From: Flexilinea flocculi
Lineage (GTDB): Bacteria > Chloroflexota > Anaerolineae > Anaerolineales > Anaerolineaceae
Assembly (NCBI RefSeq): GCF_001192795.1
Contig: NZ_DF968181.1
Location: forward strand, 1,045,101 to 1,109,100
Direction of reading: 5' to 3'
DNA: 64,000 nucleotides
Position numbers and translations under genes: made by a program. The notes below the pieces were generated by a model. That model was not told where the DNA came from. It did not search any database and saw only the letters and a program-made list of their open reading frames with translations. Shown in pieces: positions 33,905 through 42,068 of the stretch (position 1 is the first letter of the stretch; each line of letters begins with the position of its first letter).

Positions 33905-34345
33905 ATGAAAAACAAGATATTTCACGCCCTTATGGTTGCAATGGGTATCTGCTTTTTGCTTACTGGAACTGTTTTCGCTGCAACGTATACGCACATCGGA
34001 CCAGGTAGCACTGTTGGTGGGGTAAATGTTAGCACCAGTTCTTATATCACAACCAGCTCCTACAGTTTTCTCACTCAAGGGAACAGTACAGCTTGGTCTT
34101 CGATCAGCCGGATTGGTGGGAATACATTTGCTTCTCGTGAATGGTGTGGTGGTTCTATTAGAAATTCTGCGAATCATGGAGGGTGGGTGGGTTATAACGT
34201 CTCTTCAAAAACGATAAATGGCGGTTTGGTCTGGGGGGCTCGATGTACGGATCAATCTGGTAGTACTGCTGCTCAGCATGATTTTTCAAACGCTGGCGAA
34301 ACGTGGCAGCCATATTTTTACTCACCGTTAGATCCAAGACCATGA
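33905..34345 (+). CDS. Small secreted protein, 146 aa
   Basis: GGAGG precedes the ATG at 33905, 1 nt after the previous stop. The signal peptide (ALMVAMGICFLLTGTVFA) leads to ~120 residues rich in Ser, Thr, Gly and Trp with two Cys (EWCGGS, GARCTD). No membrane segment follows, so it is probably released. Family not recognised. Aromatic/glycine-rich small secreted proteins of this kind can be bacteriocins, adhesins or inhibitors. Confidence 0.68.
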   Translation: MKNKIFHALMVAMGICFLLTGTVFAATYTHIGPGSTVGGVNVSTSSYITTSSYSFLTQGNSTAWSSISRIGGNTFASREWCGGSIRNSANHGGWVGYNVSSKTINGGLVWGARCTDQSGSTAAQHDFSNAGETWQPYFYSPLDPRP

Positions 34346-34389
34346 CAAATAAAAACCGAAATCGAAACAATCAACCTAAGGAGAAAAGA

Positions 34390-34818
34390 ATGAAAACTCA
34401 CAAATTGCAACCAATTCTTACTTTGACTATTTTGGCAGTTTTGGTTCTTACCCTATTGCCAACGAACTCTGTATTTGCTGCTACTTGTACTGGTTCAGGA
34501 TGTAATGGGATAGACCCCCAAGGTACAACTTGTTGGAACGATGCAACTATTGCAAATTGGGCTTGGGGGTCTGATGGTACGATGAAAAACAGAAATATGT
34601 ACTCACCAGGCTGCGTTTCCAATTGGTCATACACCCTATATCCAACTGCAACATATCTCGCTGCTGAAACTGTAGGTGTTATTAGATATGAGGCTCCTAG
34701 AACATATACCTACGTTTGGAACAGTATGTGGGATGGGAGTGGATTAGTGTGCACGCGCGGATATAAAGGTTCCTCTCAAGGAAACTACGATATCTATTCC
34801 AACAGCGTGTGCGCATAA
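34390..34818 (+). CDS. Secreted DUF2690-like protein, 142 aa
   Basis: Start at ATG 34390, preceded by AAGGAGAAAAGA. The signal peptide (ILTLTILAVLVLTLLPTNSVFA) is followed by CTGSGCNGIDPQGTTCW, the Cys-Gly pattern of DUF2690, common in secreted actinobacterial and Chloroflexota proteins. It continues with SPGCVSNWS and ends with two further Cys. Six Cys in all could make three disulphides. Function of DUF2690 is unknown. Confidence 0.75.
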   Translation: MKTHKLQPILTLTILAVLVLTLLPTNSVFAATCTGSGCNGIDPQGTTCWNDATIANWAWGSDGTMKNRNMYSPGCVSNWSYTLYPTATYLAAETVGVIRYEAPRTYTYVWNSMWDGSGLVCTRGYKGSSQGNYDIYSNSVCA

Positions 34819-34854
34819 ATAATTAACCTAAATATGAAAAAAAGGAGATTTACG

Positions 34855-35481
34855 ATGAAAAAGCATTTTCTTTTTTTGGGAATTGTAATTTTCGCAACAG
34901 TATTGAGTTTTGCTTTGTTCAATTCTCTGACGAAAGCACAAGCAAACTCCAGTGTTCTGTCCGCCAACAATAATATAGCCTTACAGAAGGTCGAAATCCA
35001 TCAGAATGACATTCAAGCTGAACTCTGCATTTTCTTGCCATCACTCGAACAGTGGGGCCCTTACGCTACCCTAATTGTAGATGGAAAGGTCATTTCAAAC
35101 AGCGAGGTGGCATTGATTAACGCCAAAGATCCGAATACGGCGAAATCTCAAACCAGATGTTATCAATTTACATTCCCTGTCACTGTGACAGAAAAGATGT
35201 CCAAAACAGCGGTATTAAAGCTGGAAAAACTCACAGCGGATTATCAAGGTGGCTTGTTGACAGAGACTGGTTTAGTGGCGATTAAAAAGCGACTTCAAGA
35301 AACTCAACCCCAAATTGATTTCACTGTCGTCATCGAAAAAGGTAATGGCGGGGGTGGTGCCTATATTCAAATTCTCGCTAAACCAGACGGTATGAGTGAT
35401 GACCAGGCATTCCAATTGATCCAACAAGCAACGACCGAAGAAGTGCCTGAAACTTGGCAAGAAGTAGTAAATTTGCAATAA
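34855..35481 (+). CDS. Exported protein with Cys-pair domain, 208 aa
   Basis: Start at ATG 34855 behind AAAGGAG; an ATG seven codons upstream is weaker. A signal peptide (FLFLGIVIFATVLSFALF) precedes the mature part. It contains AELCIFLPSLEQWGP and TRCYQFTFP, then a C-terminal KPDGMSDDQAFQLIQQATTEE...TW. The same arrangement recurs in the next two genes, which I take as a shared, unnamed extracytoplasmic domain. This is the last gene before a strong terminator. Confidence 0.72.
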   Translation: MKKHFLFLGIVIFATVLSFALFNSLTKAQANSSVLSANNNIALQKVEIHQNDIQAELCIFLPSLEQWGPYATLIVDGKVISNSEVALINAKDPNTAKSQTRCYQFTFPVTVTEKMSKTAVLKLEKLTADYQGGLLTETGLVAIKKRLQETQPQIDFTVVIEKGNGGGGAYIQILAKPDGMSDDQAFQLIQQATTEEVPETWQEVVNLQ

Positions 35482-35492
35482 CAAAAGATAAA

Positions 35493-35546
35493 AAGACTAT
35501 CCGGTGGAGACTTGTTTCTACCTCTATCGGATAGTCTTCTTTATTT
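35493..35546 (+). terminator. Intrinsic terminator after the secreted-protein operon
   Basis: AAGACTATCCG and CGGATAGTCTT form an 11-bp stem followed by CTTTATTTT. It ends the 32977-35481 operon. Confidence 0.8.
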
Positions 35547-35573
35547 TCCACCAATTATAAAAAAGAAAAGGTT

Positions 35574-36665
35574 ATGATGACCAAACCAAGGATTCTTTAC
35601 AAGCGAATATTACTTTGTGTTTTCGTTGTTTTCCTATTGACTGGTTGTGTTTCAGAACAACAATCAACCAAAGAACCCACGACCCAGATATTTTTTTCCA
35701 CAGCGATCAGAGCCACTCACCCTTATGCAACTGCTACAGTTTTATCTCCTGCTCAGACATTGGTTCCAGTAATGACATCCACATCATCGCTAGATAAAGC
35801 CTCTTTTGTTAGTGAGAATTATCCAGATAATTCAATTTTGAAACCTGGCGAGGCATTTACAAAGACCTGGGAGATAAAAAATACTGGCGCTTCTACATGG
35901 ACCACGAATTATCATCTGGTGTTAATTGCTTCTCCAGAGGGAAATACGCTAGGATCTGTTCCCCAGATTAGTTTCTCACAACAAACTTCACCAGGAGAGA
36001 CAATGTTACTCTCTGTTCCCTTGGCCGCACCTCAATCCGAGGGGATTTATAGTGTGTACTGGGCGATAATAAATGAAGCCGGGGAAATAATCCCTGTAGA
36101 TGGTAGTAATTTATGGGTAAAAATCCATGTCAGTAAATCTGGCCAAAATTCTTCATCAGTTTCTGGCGGGGAGATATCTGCTAATGGTATCACCATTACA
36201 ATAACAAATATCTCTACTGATGAGCAAACCACCACAATAAATCTATGCTTATCGGTATCATTGCATACATACTCATTGGATCGAAGTCCGAAATTATTGA
36301 TTAATCAAGTTCAGGTACCTTTTGTATCTGGGGGCAGTGATTTTTCAAGCGGAGAAGGATGTATGGTAGTTACCTACCAGGCAGGCGCAAACGACATTGA
36401 GAAATCTAGCGATGTGAAGTTGATTATGGATGGCAGCCTTCGAATGTCTCCTCCACCTGGTGATCCGAATGTGGCTTGTCAGACTGCCCGTCAAAATCTG
36501 ATCATCGAATACCCAGGTATCAATTTTCAATGTAATTTCAGCATGGCAGGTTATTATACTGATCTAGAATTGCCTAGTGGAATGACACAGACACTGGCAA
36601 ACTCTATAATAATCGACACAATTGAGGGGGCGATTTATGGGCCATGGACGATAAAAATCAAATGA
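35574..36665 (+). CDS. Lipoprotein with NBR1-type Ig domain, 363 aa
   Basis: The lipobox LLTGC puts the Cys at about residue 24, so the protein is membrane-anchored on the outside. A Thr/Pro linker precedes an NBR1 central Ig-like domain (KPGEAFTKTWEIKNTGASTWTTNYHLVL), frequent in Chloroflexota surface proteins. The C-terminal half contains INLCLSVSL, GCMVVTYQ and a final GMTQTLANSIII...GPWTIKI, matching the domain of the 208-aa and 419-aa neighbours. An ATGATG start follows a weak AAGAAAAGG site. It ends in an ATGA overlap with the next gene. Confidence 0.78.
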   Translation: MMTKPRILYKRILLCVFVVFLLTGCVSEQQSTKEPTTQIFFSTAIRATHPYATATVLSPAQTLVPVMTSTSSLDKASFVSENYPDNSILKPGEAFTKTWEIKNTGASTWTTNYHLVLIASPEGNTLGSVPQISFSQQTSPGETMLLSVPLAAPQSEGIYSVYWAIINEAGEIIPVDGSNLWVKIHVSKSGQNSSSVSGGEISANGITITITNISTDEQTTTINLCLSVSLHTYSLDRSPKLLINQVQVPFVSGGSDFSSGEGCMVVTYQAGANDIEKSSDVKLIMDGSLRMSPPPGDPNVACQTARQNLIIEYPGINFQCNFSMAGYYTDLELPSGMTQTLANSIIIDTIEGAIYGPWTIKIK

Positions 36666-37921
36666 GTGCTGCATTGAAAAAAACTTTATACATCAGTAAA
36701 ATACTAAATGGATTGTTGATCGTCTGCTTTGTTGTCACTGGGTGTAATTATCAATGGGTAAAAGATCTTTCTGTTGAAAGGACTTCAACATCCGTTAATA
36801 ATGCCAATGTAGATCTAGAAATCACCTGGGCTTACCGCGATGAAGGCCGTCTGGGAATAGAGATCCTTGTGAAAAACTATCCACTTGCCCAGGAAGCCAC
36901 TCTACAATGCCCAATTACGCGTATTGATCTAGAGAACGGTGGGAAAAGCTATCTGCTCTACAAGAATCCTGATCAGATCTCCCTGGATGAGCTTTATAAA
37001 ATCAAAAGCCATAACAATTGGTATTGCGCAATTAAACGACATCAGGGTGGATTTACCGATTACCTATTTAGCCTGACTCATTTCAATGAAGATCGTTCTT
37101 TGCCGGATGGTACTAATTATTTTCAAAATGACCCCTTACCAGAATTATTCGATTCATCCGATATCCTTATTGAATTGGGTCAAGTAAACGCATTATTTGG
37201 ACCACAATCAATGGTTACCTTACCCTCTCTGGGTTCTTTTACTCTCAACGTAAAATACGCTGAAATAAAAGAAAAACTAACGTGGCAAAATTCACAAAAA
37301 TTTATCGGGGATAGCATTGTCATCCAGGTAAATCGAGTAGCCTTGAATCCATCAGTGACCTGGCTGAACGCTTGTATCATGATACCCGATAATCACAATT
37401 GGATTCCTCAAGCAAAACTAGAATCAAATGGATATTTAGCCTATTCTACAGATTACCTGCCCATATATCCTGCATACCCTTCCACATCTTTCGTGAGTGA
37501 TCAGAGGTGTTTTATTTTTACCATCCCTTATAGTTATTCTATAGGTTCTCCACTATCAGATTTCCAAATAGGAATTAATCAAGTGATTATTGATAACACT
37601 AATCCTGGACAGGTGGAGATGAAAGATTGCGAAGCTGTGAGTAGAGAAATTAGAGAACTGAAAAGTATTCAAATTTACTGCTGGAAATATGAAACGAACG
37701 GTCAGCCACAACACTGGTTTCAAGTGGTTTCTTATCCAGATAATATGACCTACCAAGAAGCATACGACATGGTCGAAACCGCATTTACCACCACAATTGT
37801 TGGCCCATGGATGTTGTCCATTGATTTCCAATCAGCTACGATAACCTCGCCTACTCCTTACCCGCCGGTAGAAAAGCCAGAGGAATTAATCGACGTTATA
37901 CAATCCACGCCTTCACCTTAG
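36662..37921 (+). CDS. Lipoprotein with Cys-pair domain, 419 aa
   Basis: Start at ATG 36662, overlapping the previous stop (ATGA). A lipobox VVTGC lies near residue 30. The C-terminal half repeats the shared domain: LNACIMIPDNHNW, DQRCFIFTIPY and PDNMTYQEAYDMVETAF...GPWMLSI. The N-terminal half (CPITRIDLENGG..., YCAIKRHQGG) may be a second, diverged copy. Its role is unknown, but tight overlap with the NBR1 lipoprotein suggests a joint function at the cell surface. Confidence 0.75.
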   Translation: MSAALKKTLYISKILNGLLIVCFVVTGCNYQWVKDLSVERTSTSVNNANVDLEITWAYRDEGRLGIEILVKNYPLAQEATLQCPITRIDLENGGKSYLLYKNPDQISLDELYKIKSHNNWYCAIKRHQGGFTDYLFSLTHFNEDRSLPDGTNYFQNDPLPELFDSSDILIELGQVNALFGPQSMVTLPSLGSFTLNVKYAEIKEKLTWQNSQKFIGDSIVIQVNRVALNPSVTWLNACIMIPDNHNWIPQAKLESNGYLAYSTDYLPIYPAYPSTSFVSDQRCFIFTIPYSYSIGSPLSDFQIGINQVIIDNTNPGQVEMKDCEAVSREIRELKSIQIYCWKYETNGQPQHWFQVVSYPDNMTYQEAYDMVETAFTTTIVGPWMLSIDFQSATITSPTPYPPVEKPEELIDVIQSTPSP

Positions 37922-37924
37922 CCA

Positions 37925-38353
37925 TCAGCGTAAATTGTTCATTGGAGAAACACTGGATTGGGTAGAACTAGAGCATCCACTCCCACTCACTACCCAAGTA
38001 TAAGAACTACCTCCAAAATTGGTATTATCCCAATCGATACCAATTACCACTTGGCTGCTTGGTGAAACCCCTCCACTGTAAAAATTTAAGATTTCATCAG
38101 TGACTGCTTCTGGTTGAATGGAGCTATTGAGTTGTACTCGGCCATTCGTAGCCGCATAAATTGAATCACCAAAATTATCAAAACATTCTGCCTTGATTAC
38201 CCTTGAAGAACCATTACCACCCTCTTCAATTGGAGCAATTAAGGCATAACAATGTTGCCCACTATTGTTTATTCCTGTTGGGCTTGCCGCGGTAAGAAAT
38301 AATGCAAGGAATAGTCCCGCAAACAAATAAAGGAAATTTCTCTTCTTGTTCAT
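37925..38353 (-). CDS. Truncated copy of the crystallin-like secreted protein
   Basis: A 142-residue near-copy of the protein at 32182-32772: same signal peptide type, HCYALIAPIEEG and AECFDNFGDSIYAATNG. It ends after VSPMNNLR, just where the crystallin-like repeat begins in the full copy, so that C-terminal domain is missing. The promoter region with its regulator box is also duplicated. It could still be secreted; I read it as a truncated duplicate rather than a dead gene, because the rest of the frame is intact. Confidence 0.75.
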   Translation of the reverse strand: MNKKRNFLYLFAGLFLALFLTAASPTGINNSGQHCYALIAPIEEGGNGSSRVIKAECFDNFGDSIYAATNGRVQLNSSIQPEAVTDEILNFYSGGVSPSSQVVIGIDWDNTNFGGSSYTWVVSGSGCSSSTQSSVSPMNNLR

Positions 38354-38387
38354 TGATTATCCTCCCATTGGTCATTTTGTGCTTTAA

Positions 38388-38501
38388 GTCATACCATTTG
38401 AAGCGTTAAATCTTTGTAAAGTTTTAACATTCGAAACCTAGTAAACAAAATTCAAGCATTTGTAAAACTTTACGAAGACTTAACACCTGATTTGTTATAT
38501 C
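38388..38501. promoter_or_regulatory. Second divergent pair of regulator boxes
   Basis: Minus strand: ACTTTACAAAGATTTAACG at 38404-38422, then 10 nt to TATGAC (38388-38393), driving the truncated crystallin-like gene. Plus strand: ACTTTACGAAGACTTAACA at 38467-38485, then about 10 nt to TATAT (38496-38500). The plus-strand promoter has no gene behind it before the IS256-family element, so it looks orphaned. Confidence 0.65.
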
Positions 38502-38580
38502 TATATTTAGATGGTATGGAAACCAACTTAGTTTAGGTGGTAAATCAAGGACAACAATCGCGAAAGACTGGTATGAATGA

Positions 38581-38655
38581 TTGCCAAATTATTTCTGGAT
38601 AATTGGCAAAGACAATGTTTCTCTTGTGAATAGAACGGAGGTAAGATTACGCAAC
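38581..38655 (+). other. Gene-poor remnant between the orphan promoter and IS256
   Basis: Contains a hairpin TTGCCAAATT/AATTGGCAA (38581-38609) and no supportable gene. It may be what remains of a former secreted-protein gene. Confidence 0.35.
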
Positions 38656-38658
38656 CTT

Positions 38659-39949
38659 TTTTCTGTAAATTCGAGTCAGAAATATCCATGTTTCTTTAAC
38701 AATCCACGGATTTCGCAAAACAATACCTTTTCCCGATCTGCCATTCTTCGCTGGTTTCCATCAACAGCGCCGTCACCAGCCGTAAACAGGACGCTTCATT
38801 CGGAAAAACGCCAACCACCCTGGTGCGACGCTTGATCTCTTTGTTCACACGCTCCAAACTATTCGTTGTGCGAATCGACCTGCGGTGCTCCAATGGAAAA
38901 TCAAACACGGTAAATCCTTCTGTCAGGTTCTCCTCCATCCAGGCAGAAAGCCGAGGAGCAGAGATCGCATATTTCTGGACAGCCGCTTGCAAGCCCTTTT
39001 CAGCAGCATTCCGATCCGACGCATTGAAGATCGCCCGGATATTGGCAGCAACTTCTGCTTTCATGGATTGTCTGGGAACGTAGGAACCCGCATTCTGCTG
39101 CAAATGGAACTGGCAGCGCTGCCATGGCACACTCCCGAAAACAGCTCTTCTTGCAGCTCCCAGACCCTCATGACTGTCACTGATAATCAGTTTCACTCCA
39201 TTCAGCCCCCGATCTTTTAAGCTTTTCAAGAAGTCTTTCCAGTGGATTTCCTGTTCGCTCAGAGAGACAGAAACCCCCAGGACTTGCCGCTCGCCTTGGG
39301 GAGTGATCCCGGTGGCAATCAGGACCGCAGCGTCCCGAATTTGGCTGTTTTCACGCACTTTCTCATAACGAGCGTCCAGATACAGGTATGTTATTGCTCC
39401 AAGCGGCCGATTTCGCCATTCCTGTAAGGTCTGATCCAATTGGGCGGTGGCCCGACTGACCTGTTCGGCGGAAATCTCAAAACCACATAACCTCTCGGTG
39501 ATTTGTTTCACTTTGCGGGTTGAGACCCCCATCACATACATCTCCGCCAGGGTGGCTGTCAAGGCTCGCTCACTGCGCAACCCTTTTTCCAGGGCAGTCG
39601 GATAAAAACCTCCTTCCCGTACCTGGGGAATGGCAAACGTCACTTCGCCCACCCGAGTTTTAACCGTCTTGGGTTTGAAGCCGTTGGCGTGACCTTGTCG
39701 CTCCGCAGTTCGTTCGTACTCATCGGCATGCAAGTATTTTGTACGTTCTGCTTGCATGAGGTTGTTGAGCAGCACTCGTAACATCTCTGGAACTGCTTGA
39801 AGTCCATTCTGGGTAATCTCCGCTACTAATTCCGGAGACAGGCTATAATCATTTTGGTGAGTCATTGGGTTCTCCTTATTTGGTTTGGTCGCCGTTTAAG
39901 GATACTTCTGACTCACCTCTTTTGTTAAGGTTCATGATTTTACAGAAAG
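38659..39949 (-). mobile_element. IS256-family insertion sequence
   Basis: The ends share TTCTGTAAA followed by GAGTCAGAAnTATCC in inverted orientation (left from about 38661, right to about 39947). On the right an extra ~22 bp separates the two blocks. I could not find a clear target-site duplication, so the outer borders are approximate. Confidence 0.75.
38696..39865 (-). CDS. IS256-family transposase
   Basis: A 389-residue mutator-type transposase. DDE acids can be placed at YLYLDARYEKV (first Asp), LIISDSHEGL (second Asp), and Glu within the late TTNSLERVNKEIKRRTRVVGVFPN block. Length and the C-terminal motif are typical, and the frame is intact. AAGGAG precedes the ATG. It moves the element by cut-and-paste or circle formation. 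It inserted between the secreted-protein regulon and the CBASS genes. Confidence 0.93.
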   Translation of the reverse strand: MTHQNDYSLSPELVAEITQNGLQAVPEMLRVLLNNLMQAERTKYLHADEYERTAERQGHANGFKPKTVKTRVGEVTFAIPQVREGGFYPTALEKGLRSERALTATLAEMYVMGVSTRKVKQITERLCGFEISAEQVSRATAQLDQTLQEWRNRPLGAITYLYLDARYEKVRENSQIRDAAVLIATGITPQGERQVLGVSVSLSEQEIHWKDFLKSLKDRGLNGVKLIISDSHEGLGAARRAVFGSVPWQRCQFHLQQNAGSYVPRQSMKAEVAANIRAIFNASDRNAAEKGLQAAVQKYAISAPRLSAWMEENLTEGFTVFDFPLEHRRSIRTTNSLERVNKEIKRRTRVVGVFPNEASCLRLVTALLMETSEEWQIGKRYCFAKSVDC

Positions 39950-40380
39950 AATGATACACCTACTCGGATGTCATAAAGGTGGGCACGAGAAGACGGGAAA
40001 AGGGTACTTTTGGAAAAATAGTTTGGCAATACATGTCACAAAGTTTGGCACTGTCCTTTTTTCTAATGTATTTTGAAAAGGCACTGTTCCATTAAAGCGT
40101 GGTAAAGATAATCATTAAAAACGGTCAAAAAGTTTTTTCTTTAAAATATTTCATAAGAGTTTTGTTAATAATTGTCAAAACGCTAATTATTTCAGAACAT
40201 AATTGCTATAATGTAAATATCCAAATGATTAAAAGAACTTTTTCGGGGAAAGAATAGGAGTAAAACCAATAAGACTATTCAAATAGGTTTTAATTTCAGA
40301 ATAACTTTTAAAACTATTTATTTTCACCTAAACGGTGGTTCACAAAAATCATTCAAACCTAACGGAAGGGAAAACATAAA
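39950..40380 (+). promoter_or_regulatory. Intergenic region with promoter for the CBASS operon
   Basis: This ~430-bp AT-rich gap has no supportable gene. TGCTATAAT (40204-40212) is an extended -10 element upstream of the CD-NTase gene, leaving a ~165-nt leader. A GGAAGGG site lies 11 nt before the ATG. No other structure was evident. Confidence 0.5.
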
Positions 40381-41256
40381 ATGGGCGTTGGAGAAGATTT
40401 CAAAACTTTTTGTGACAATCTTGCAATATCAAGACGAGATGTAATTTCGAGCCGATGTAAGGCAATCACTCAACGATTAAATAAAGACTATTATGGATAT
40501 GATTCTGAAATATATAACAGTTTCTATGGCGGCTCTTTTGGACGAGGAACGGCCATTAATTCCACAAGTGATGTAGATTTATTGTTTGAACTTCCATCAT
40601 CTGTTTATCATCAATACGATAACTATTCAGGAAACGGTCAATCGGCACTTTTACAAGCCGTAAAAAATTCAATTAAACAAACCTACGCTTCATCAGAAGT
40701 TGGTGCTGATGGTCAAGTTGTTGTTGTAAGCTTTTCTGACGGAATTGTGTTTGAAGTTTTGCCTGTATTTTTAAACACTTCAAATTCGTACACGTTTCCC
40801 GATTCAAACGATGGCGGAAGTTGGAAAACCACAAATCCAAAACCCGAAATTAAGGCTATTCAGGATATGGATAATTCTTGTAATGAAAATTTAAAACGAT
40901 TATGTAAAATGATGCGTTCATGGAAAATTCAGTGGAACGTGCCAATTCGGGGATTGTTAATAGATACACTAGCCTATAACTTTATTAGTAGTTGGGGAAG
41001 TCGTGATAAATCATATTTGTATTACGATTGGTTGAGTCGTGATTTTCTTTTTTATTTGAACCAAAGGGATGCTAACCAGTCATATTGGTTAGCTCCAGGG
41101 TCAAATCAATATGTTTGGCGGTCTGGAAATTTTGAATACAAAGCCGGACAATGTTACAATCTTGCGCTTGAAGCAATCCAACAAGCAAAAGACAATAAAA
41201 CTTGGTCAAGCAAACAAACATGGAGAAAGATCTATGGAACAGACTACCCAGAATAA
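40381..41256 (+). CDS. CD-NTase (SMODS-type cyclic nucleotide synthase), CBASS
   Basis: A 291-residue nucleotidyltransferase. The nucleotide-binding motif GGSFGRGT is at 50-57, with catalytic Asp64 and Asp66 in SDVDLL and a third acid at Glu125 (IVFEVLPVF). The C-terminal half fits an OAS1-like/CD-NTase helical domain (NLKRLCKMMRSWK). These enzymes sense phage infection and make a cyclic nucleotide signal. The effector gene overlaps by 23 bp. No Cap2/Cap3 or HORMA/TRIP13 genes are adjacent, so it is a minimal two-gene system. Confidence 0.88.
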   Translation: MGVGEDFKTFCDNLAISRRDVISSRCKAITQRLNKDYYGYDSEIYNSFYGGSFGRGTAINSTSDVDLLFELPSSVYHQYDNYSGNGQSALLQAVKNSIKQTYASSEVGADGQVVVVSFSDGIVFEVLPVFLNTSNSYTFPDSNDGGSWKTTNPKPEIKAIQDMDNSCNENLKRLCKMMRSWKIQWNVPIRGLLIDTLAYNFISSWGSRDKSYLYYDWLSRDFLFYLNQRDANQSYWLAPGSNQYVWRSGNFEYKAGQCYNLALEAIQQAKDNKTWSSKQTWRKIYGTDYPE

Positions 41257-41818
41257 TAGTAGTGAATTGGTCATTCTTGAAGGGCAAATTCGAGAATGTT
41301 ATGGGAGAGTTGTTTACACCCATAAAACTCACGAAAAATGCTCTGACCAACGAGTAAAAGAACAACACAGGTTAAAATTGTCCCAAATTATTTTTTCGGC
41401 AATTACTACCTGTGGGTTAATCGTAGTAATATTTGGCAATCCCGAAGCAAGTAAGGTGTCAGCGATACTATCTGCGCTTTTTTCTGCATCATTGTTTGCC
41501 TTGAATACATATACGAAAGAGACAGATTATGGCGCACTTGCACAGAAACACAAACAAACTGCAAGTAAATTGTGGGATGTCAGAGAATCATATCTGTCTT
41601 TACTTACGGACTTGAAGATGAATTGTTTATCTTGTGAATCCGCCAGAAATAAAAGAGATGCACTTCAAAAGATTTTAGTGGAAATTTATGAAGATGCACC
41701 TAGAACTACCTATTCCAGTTATCGTGATGCTAGTGGGGGATTAAAAAATAAAGAGGAATTGACTTTTTCAGACGGAGAAATTGATAAATTTTTACCTGTT
41801 GAGTTAAAAAGGACTTGA
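41234..41818 (+). CDS. SLATT-domain membrane effector (CBASS)
   Basis: GGAGAAAGATCT precedes the ATG at 41234 (194 residues). Two transmembrane helices at about 49-68 (SQIIFSAITTCGLIVVIFG) and 74-92 (VSAILSALFSASLFALNTY), flanked by charged helices with LWDVRESYLSLLTDL, match the SLATT two-helix effector family that accompanies SMODS enzymes. SLATT proteins are predicted pore formers that kill or arrest infected cells after signal binding. The overlap with the CD-NTase gene supports a functional pair. Confidence 0.82.
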   Translation: MEQTTQNNSSELVILEGQIRECYGRVVYTHKTHEKCSDQRVKEQHRLKLSQIIFSAITTCGLIVVIFGNPEASKVSAILSALFSASLFALNTYTKETDYGALAQKHKQTASKLWDVRESYLSLLTDLKMNCLSCESARNKRDALQKILVEIYEDAPRTTYSSYRDASGGLKNKEELTFSDGEIDKFLPVELKRT

Positions 41819-42020
41819 TTATGTTGAATAGAAAAAGCCAAAGGTTACATGACTTCGGTTTCTTTTTCTAAAAAAGGGTTTTTGATTACTGAAGTACGGT
41901 GCCTAACTTGATGTCCTCATCGCCAAACATTATGTCGACAGAACCAAACTATGGGACATCCTATAAAAACACAAGCAAATTACCAAAGATTATTCAAAGA
42001 TATGTGATGGATTTTACATC

Positions 42021-42050
42021 CATGCTTATTTTAAGAAAAATATAAGCATG
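42021..42050. terminator. Terminator-like hairpin at the end of the conjugation operon
   Basis: CATGCTTAT/ATAAGCATG form a 9-bp stem in the 250-bp gap between the convergent SLATT and cpaF genes. A weaker A/T-rich hairpin (GAAAAAGCC...GGTTTCTTTTTC, near 41830-41869) follows the SLATT stop. The remaining part of the gap shows nothing else. Confidence 0.5.
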
Positions 42051-42068
42051 GTCGTAAAAATCACTTGG

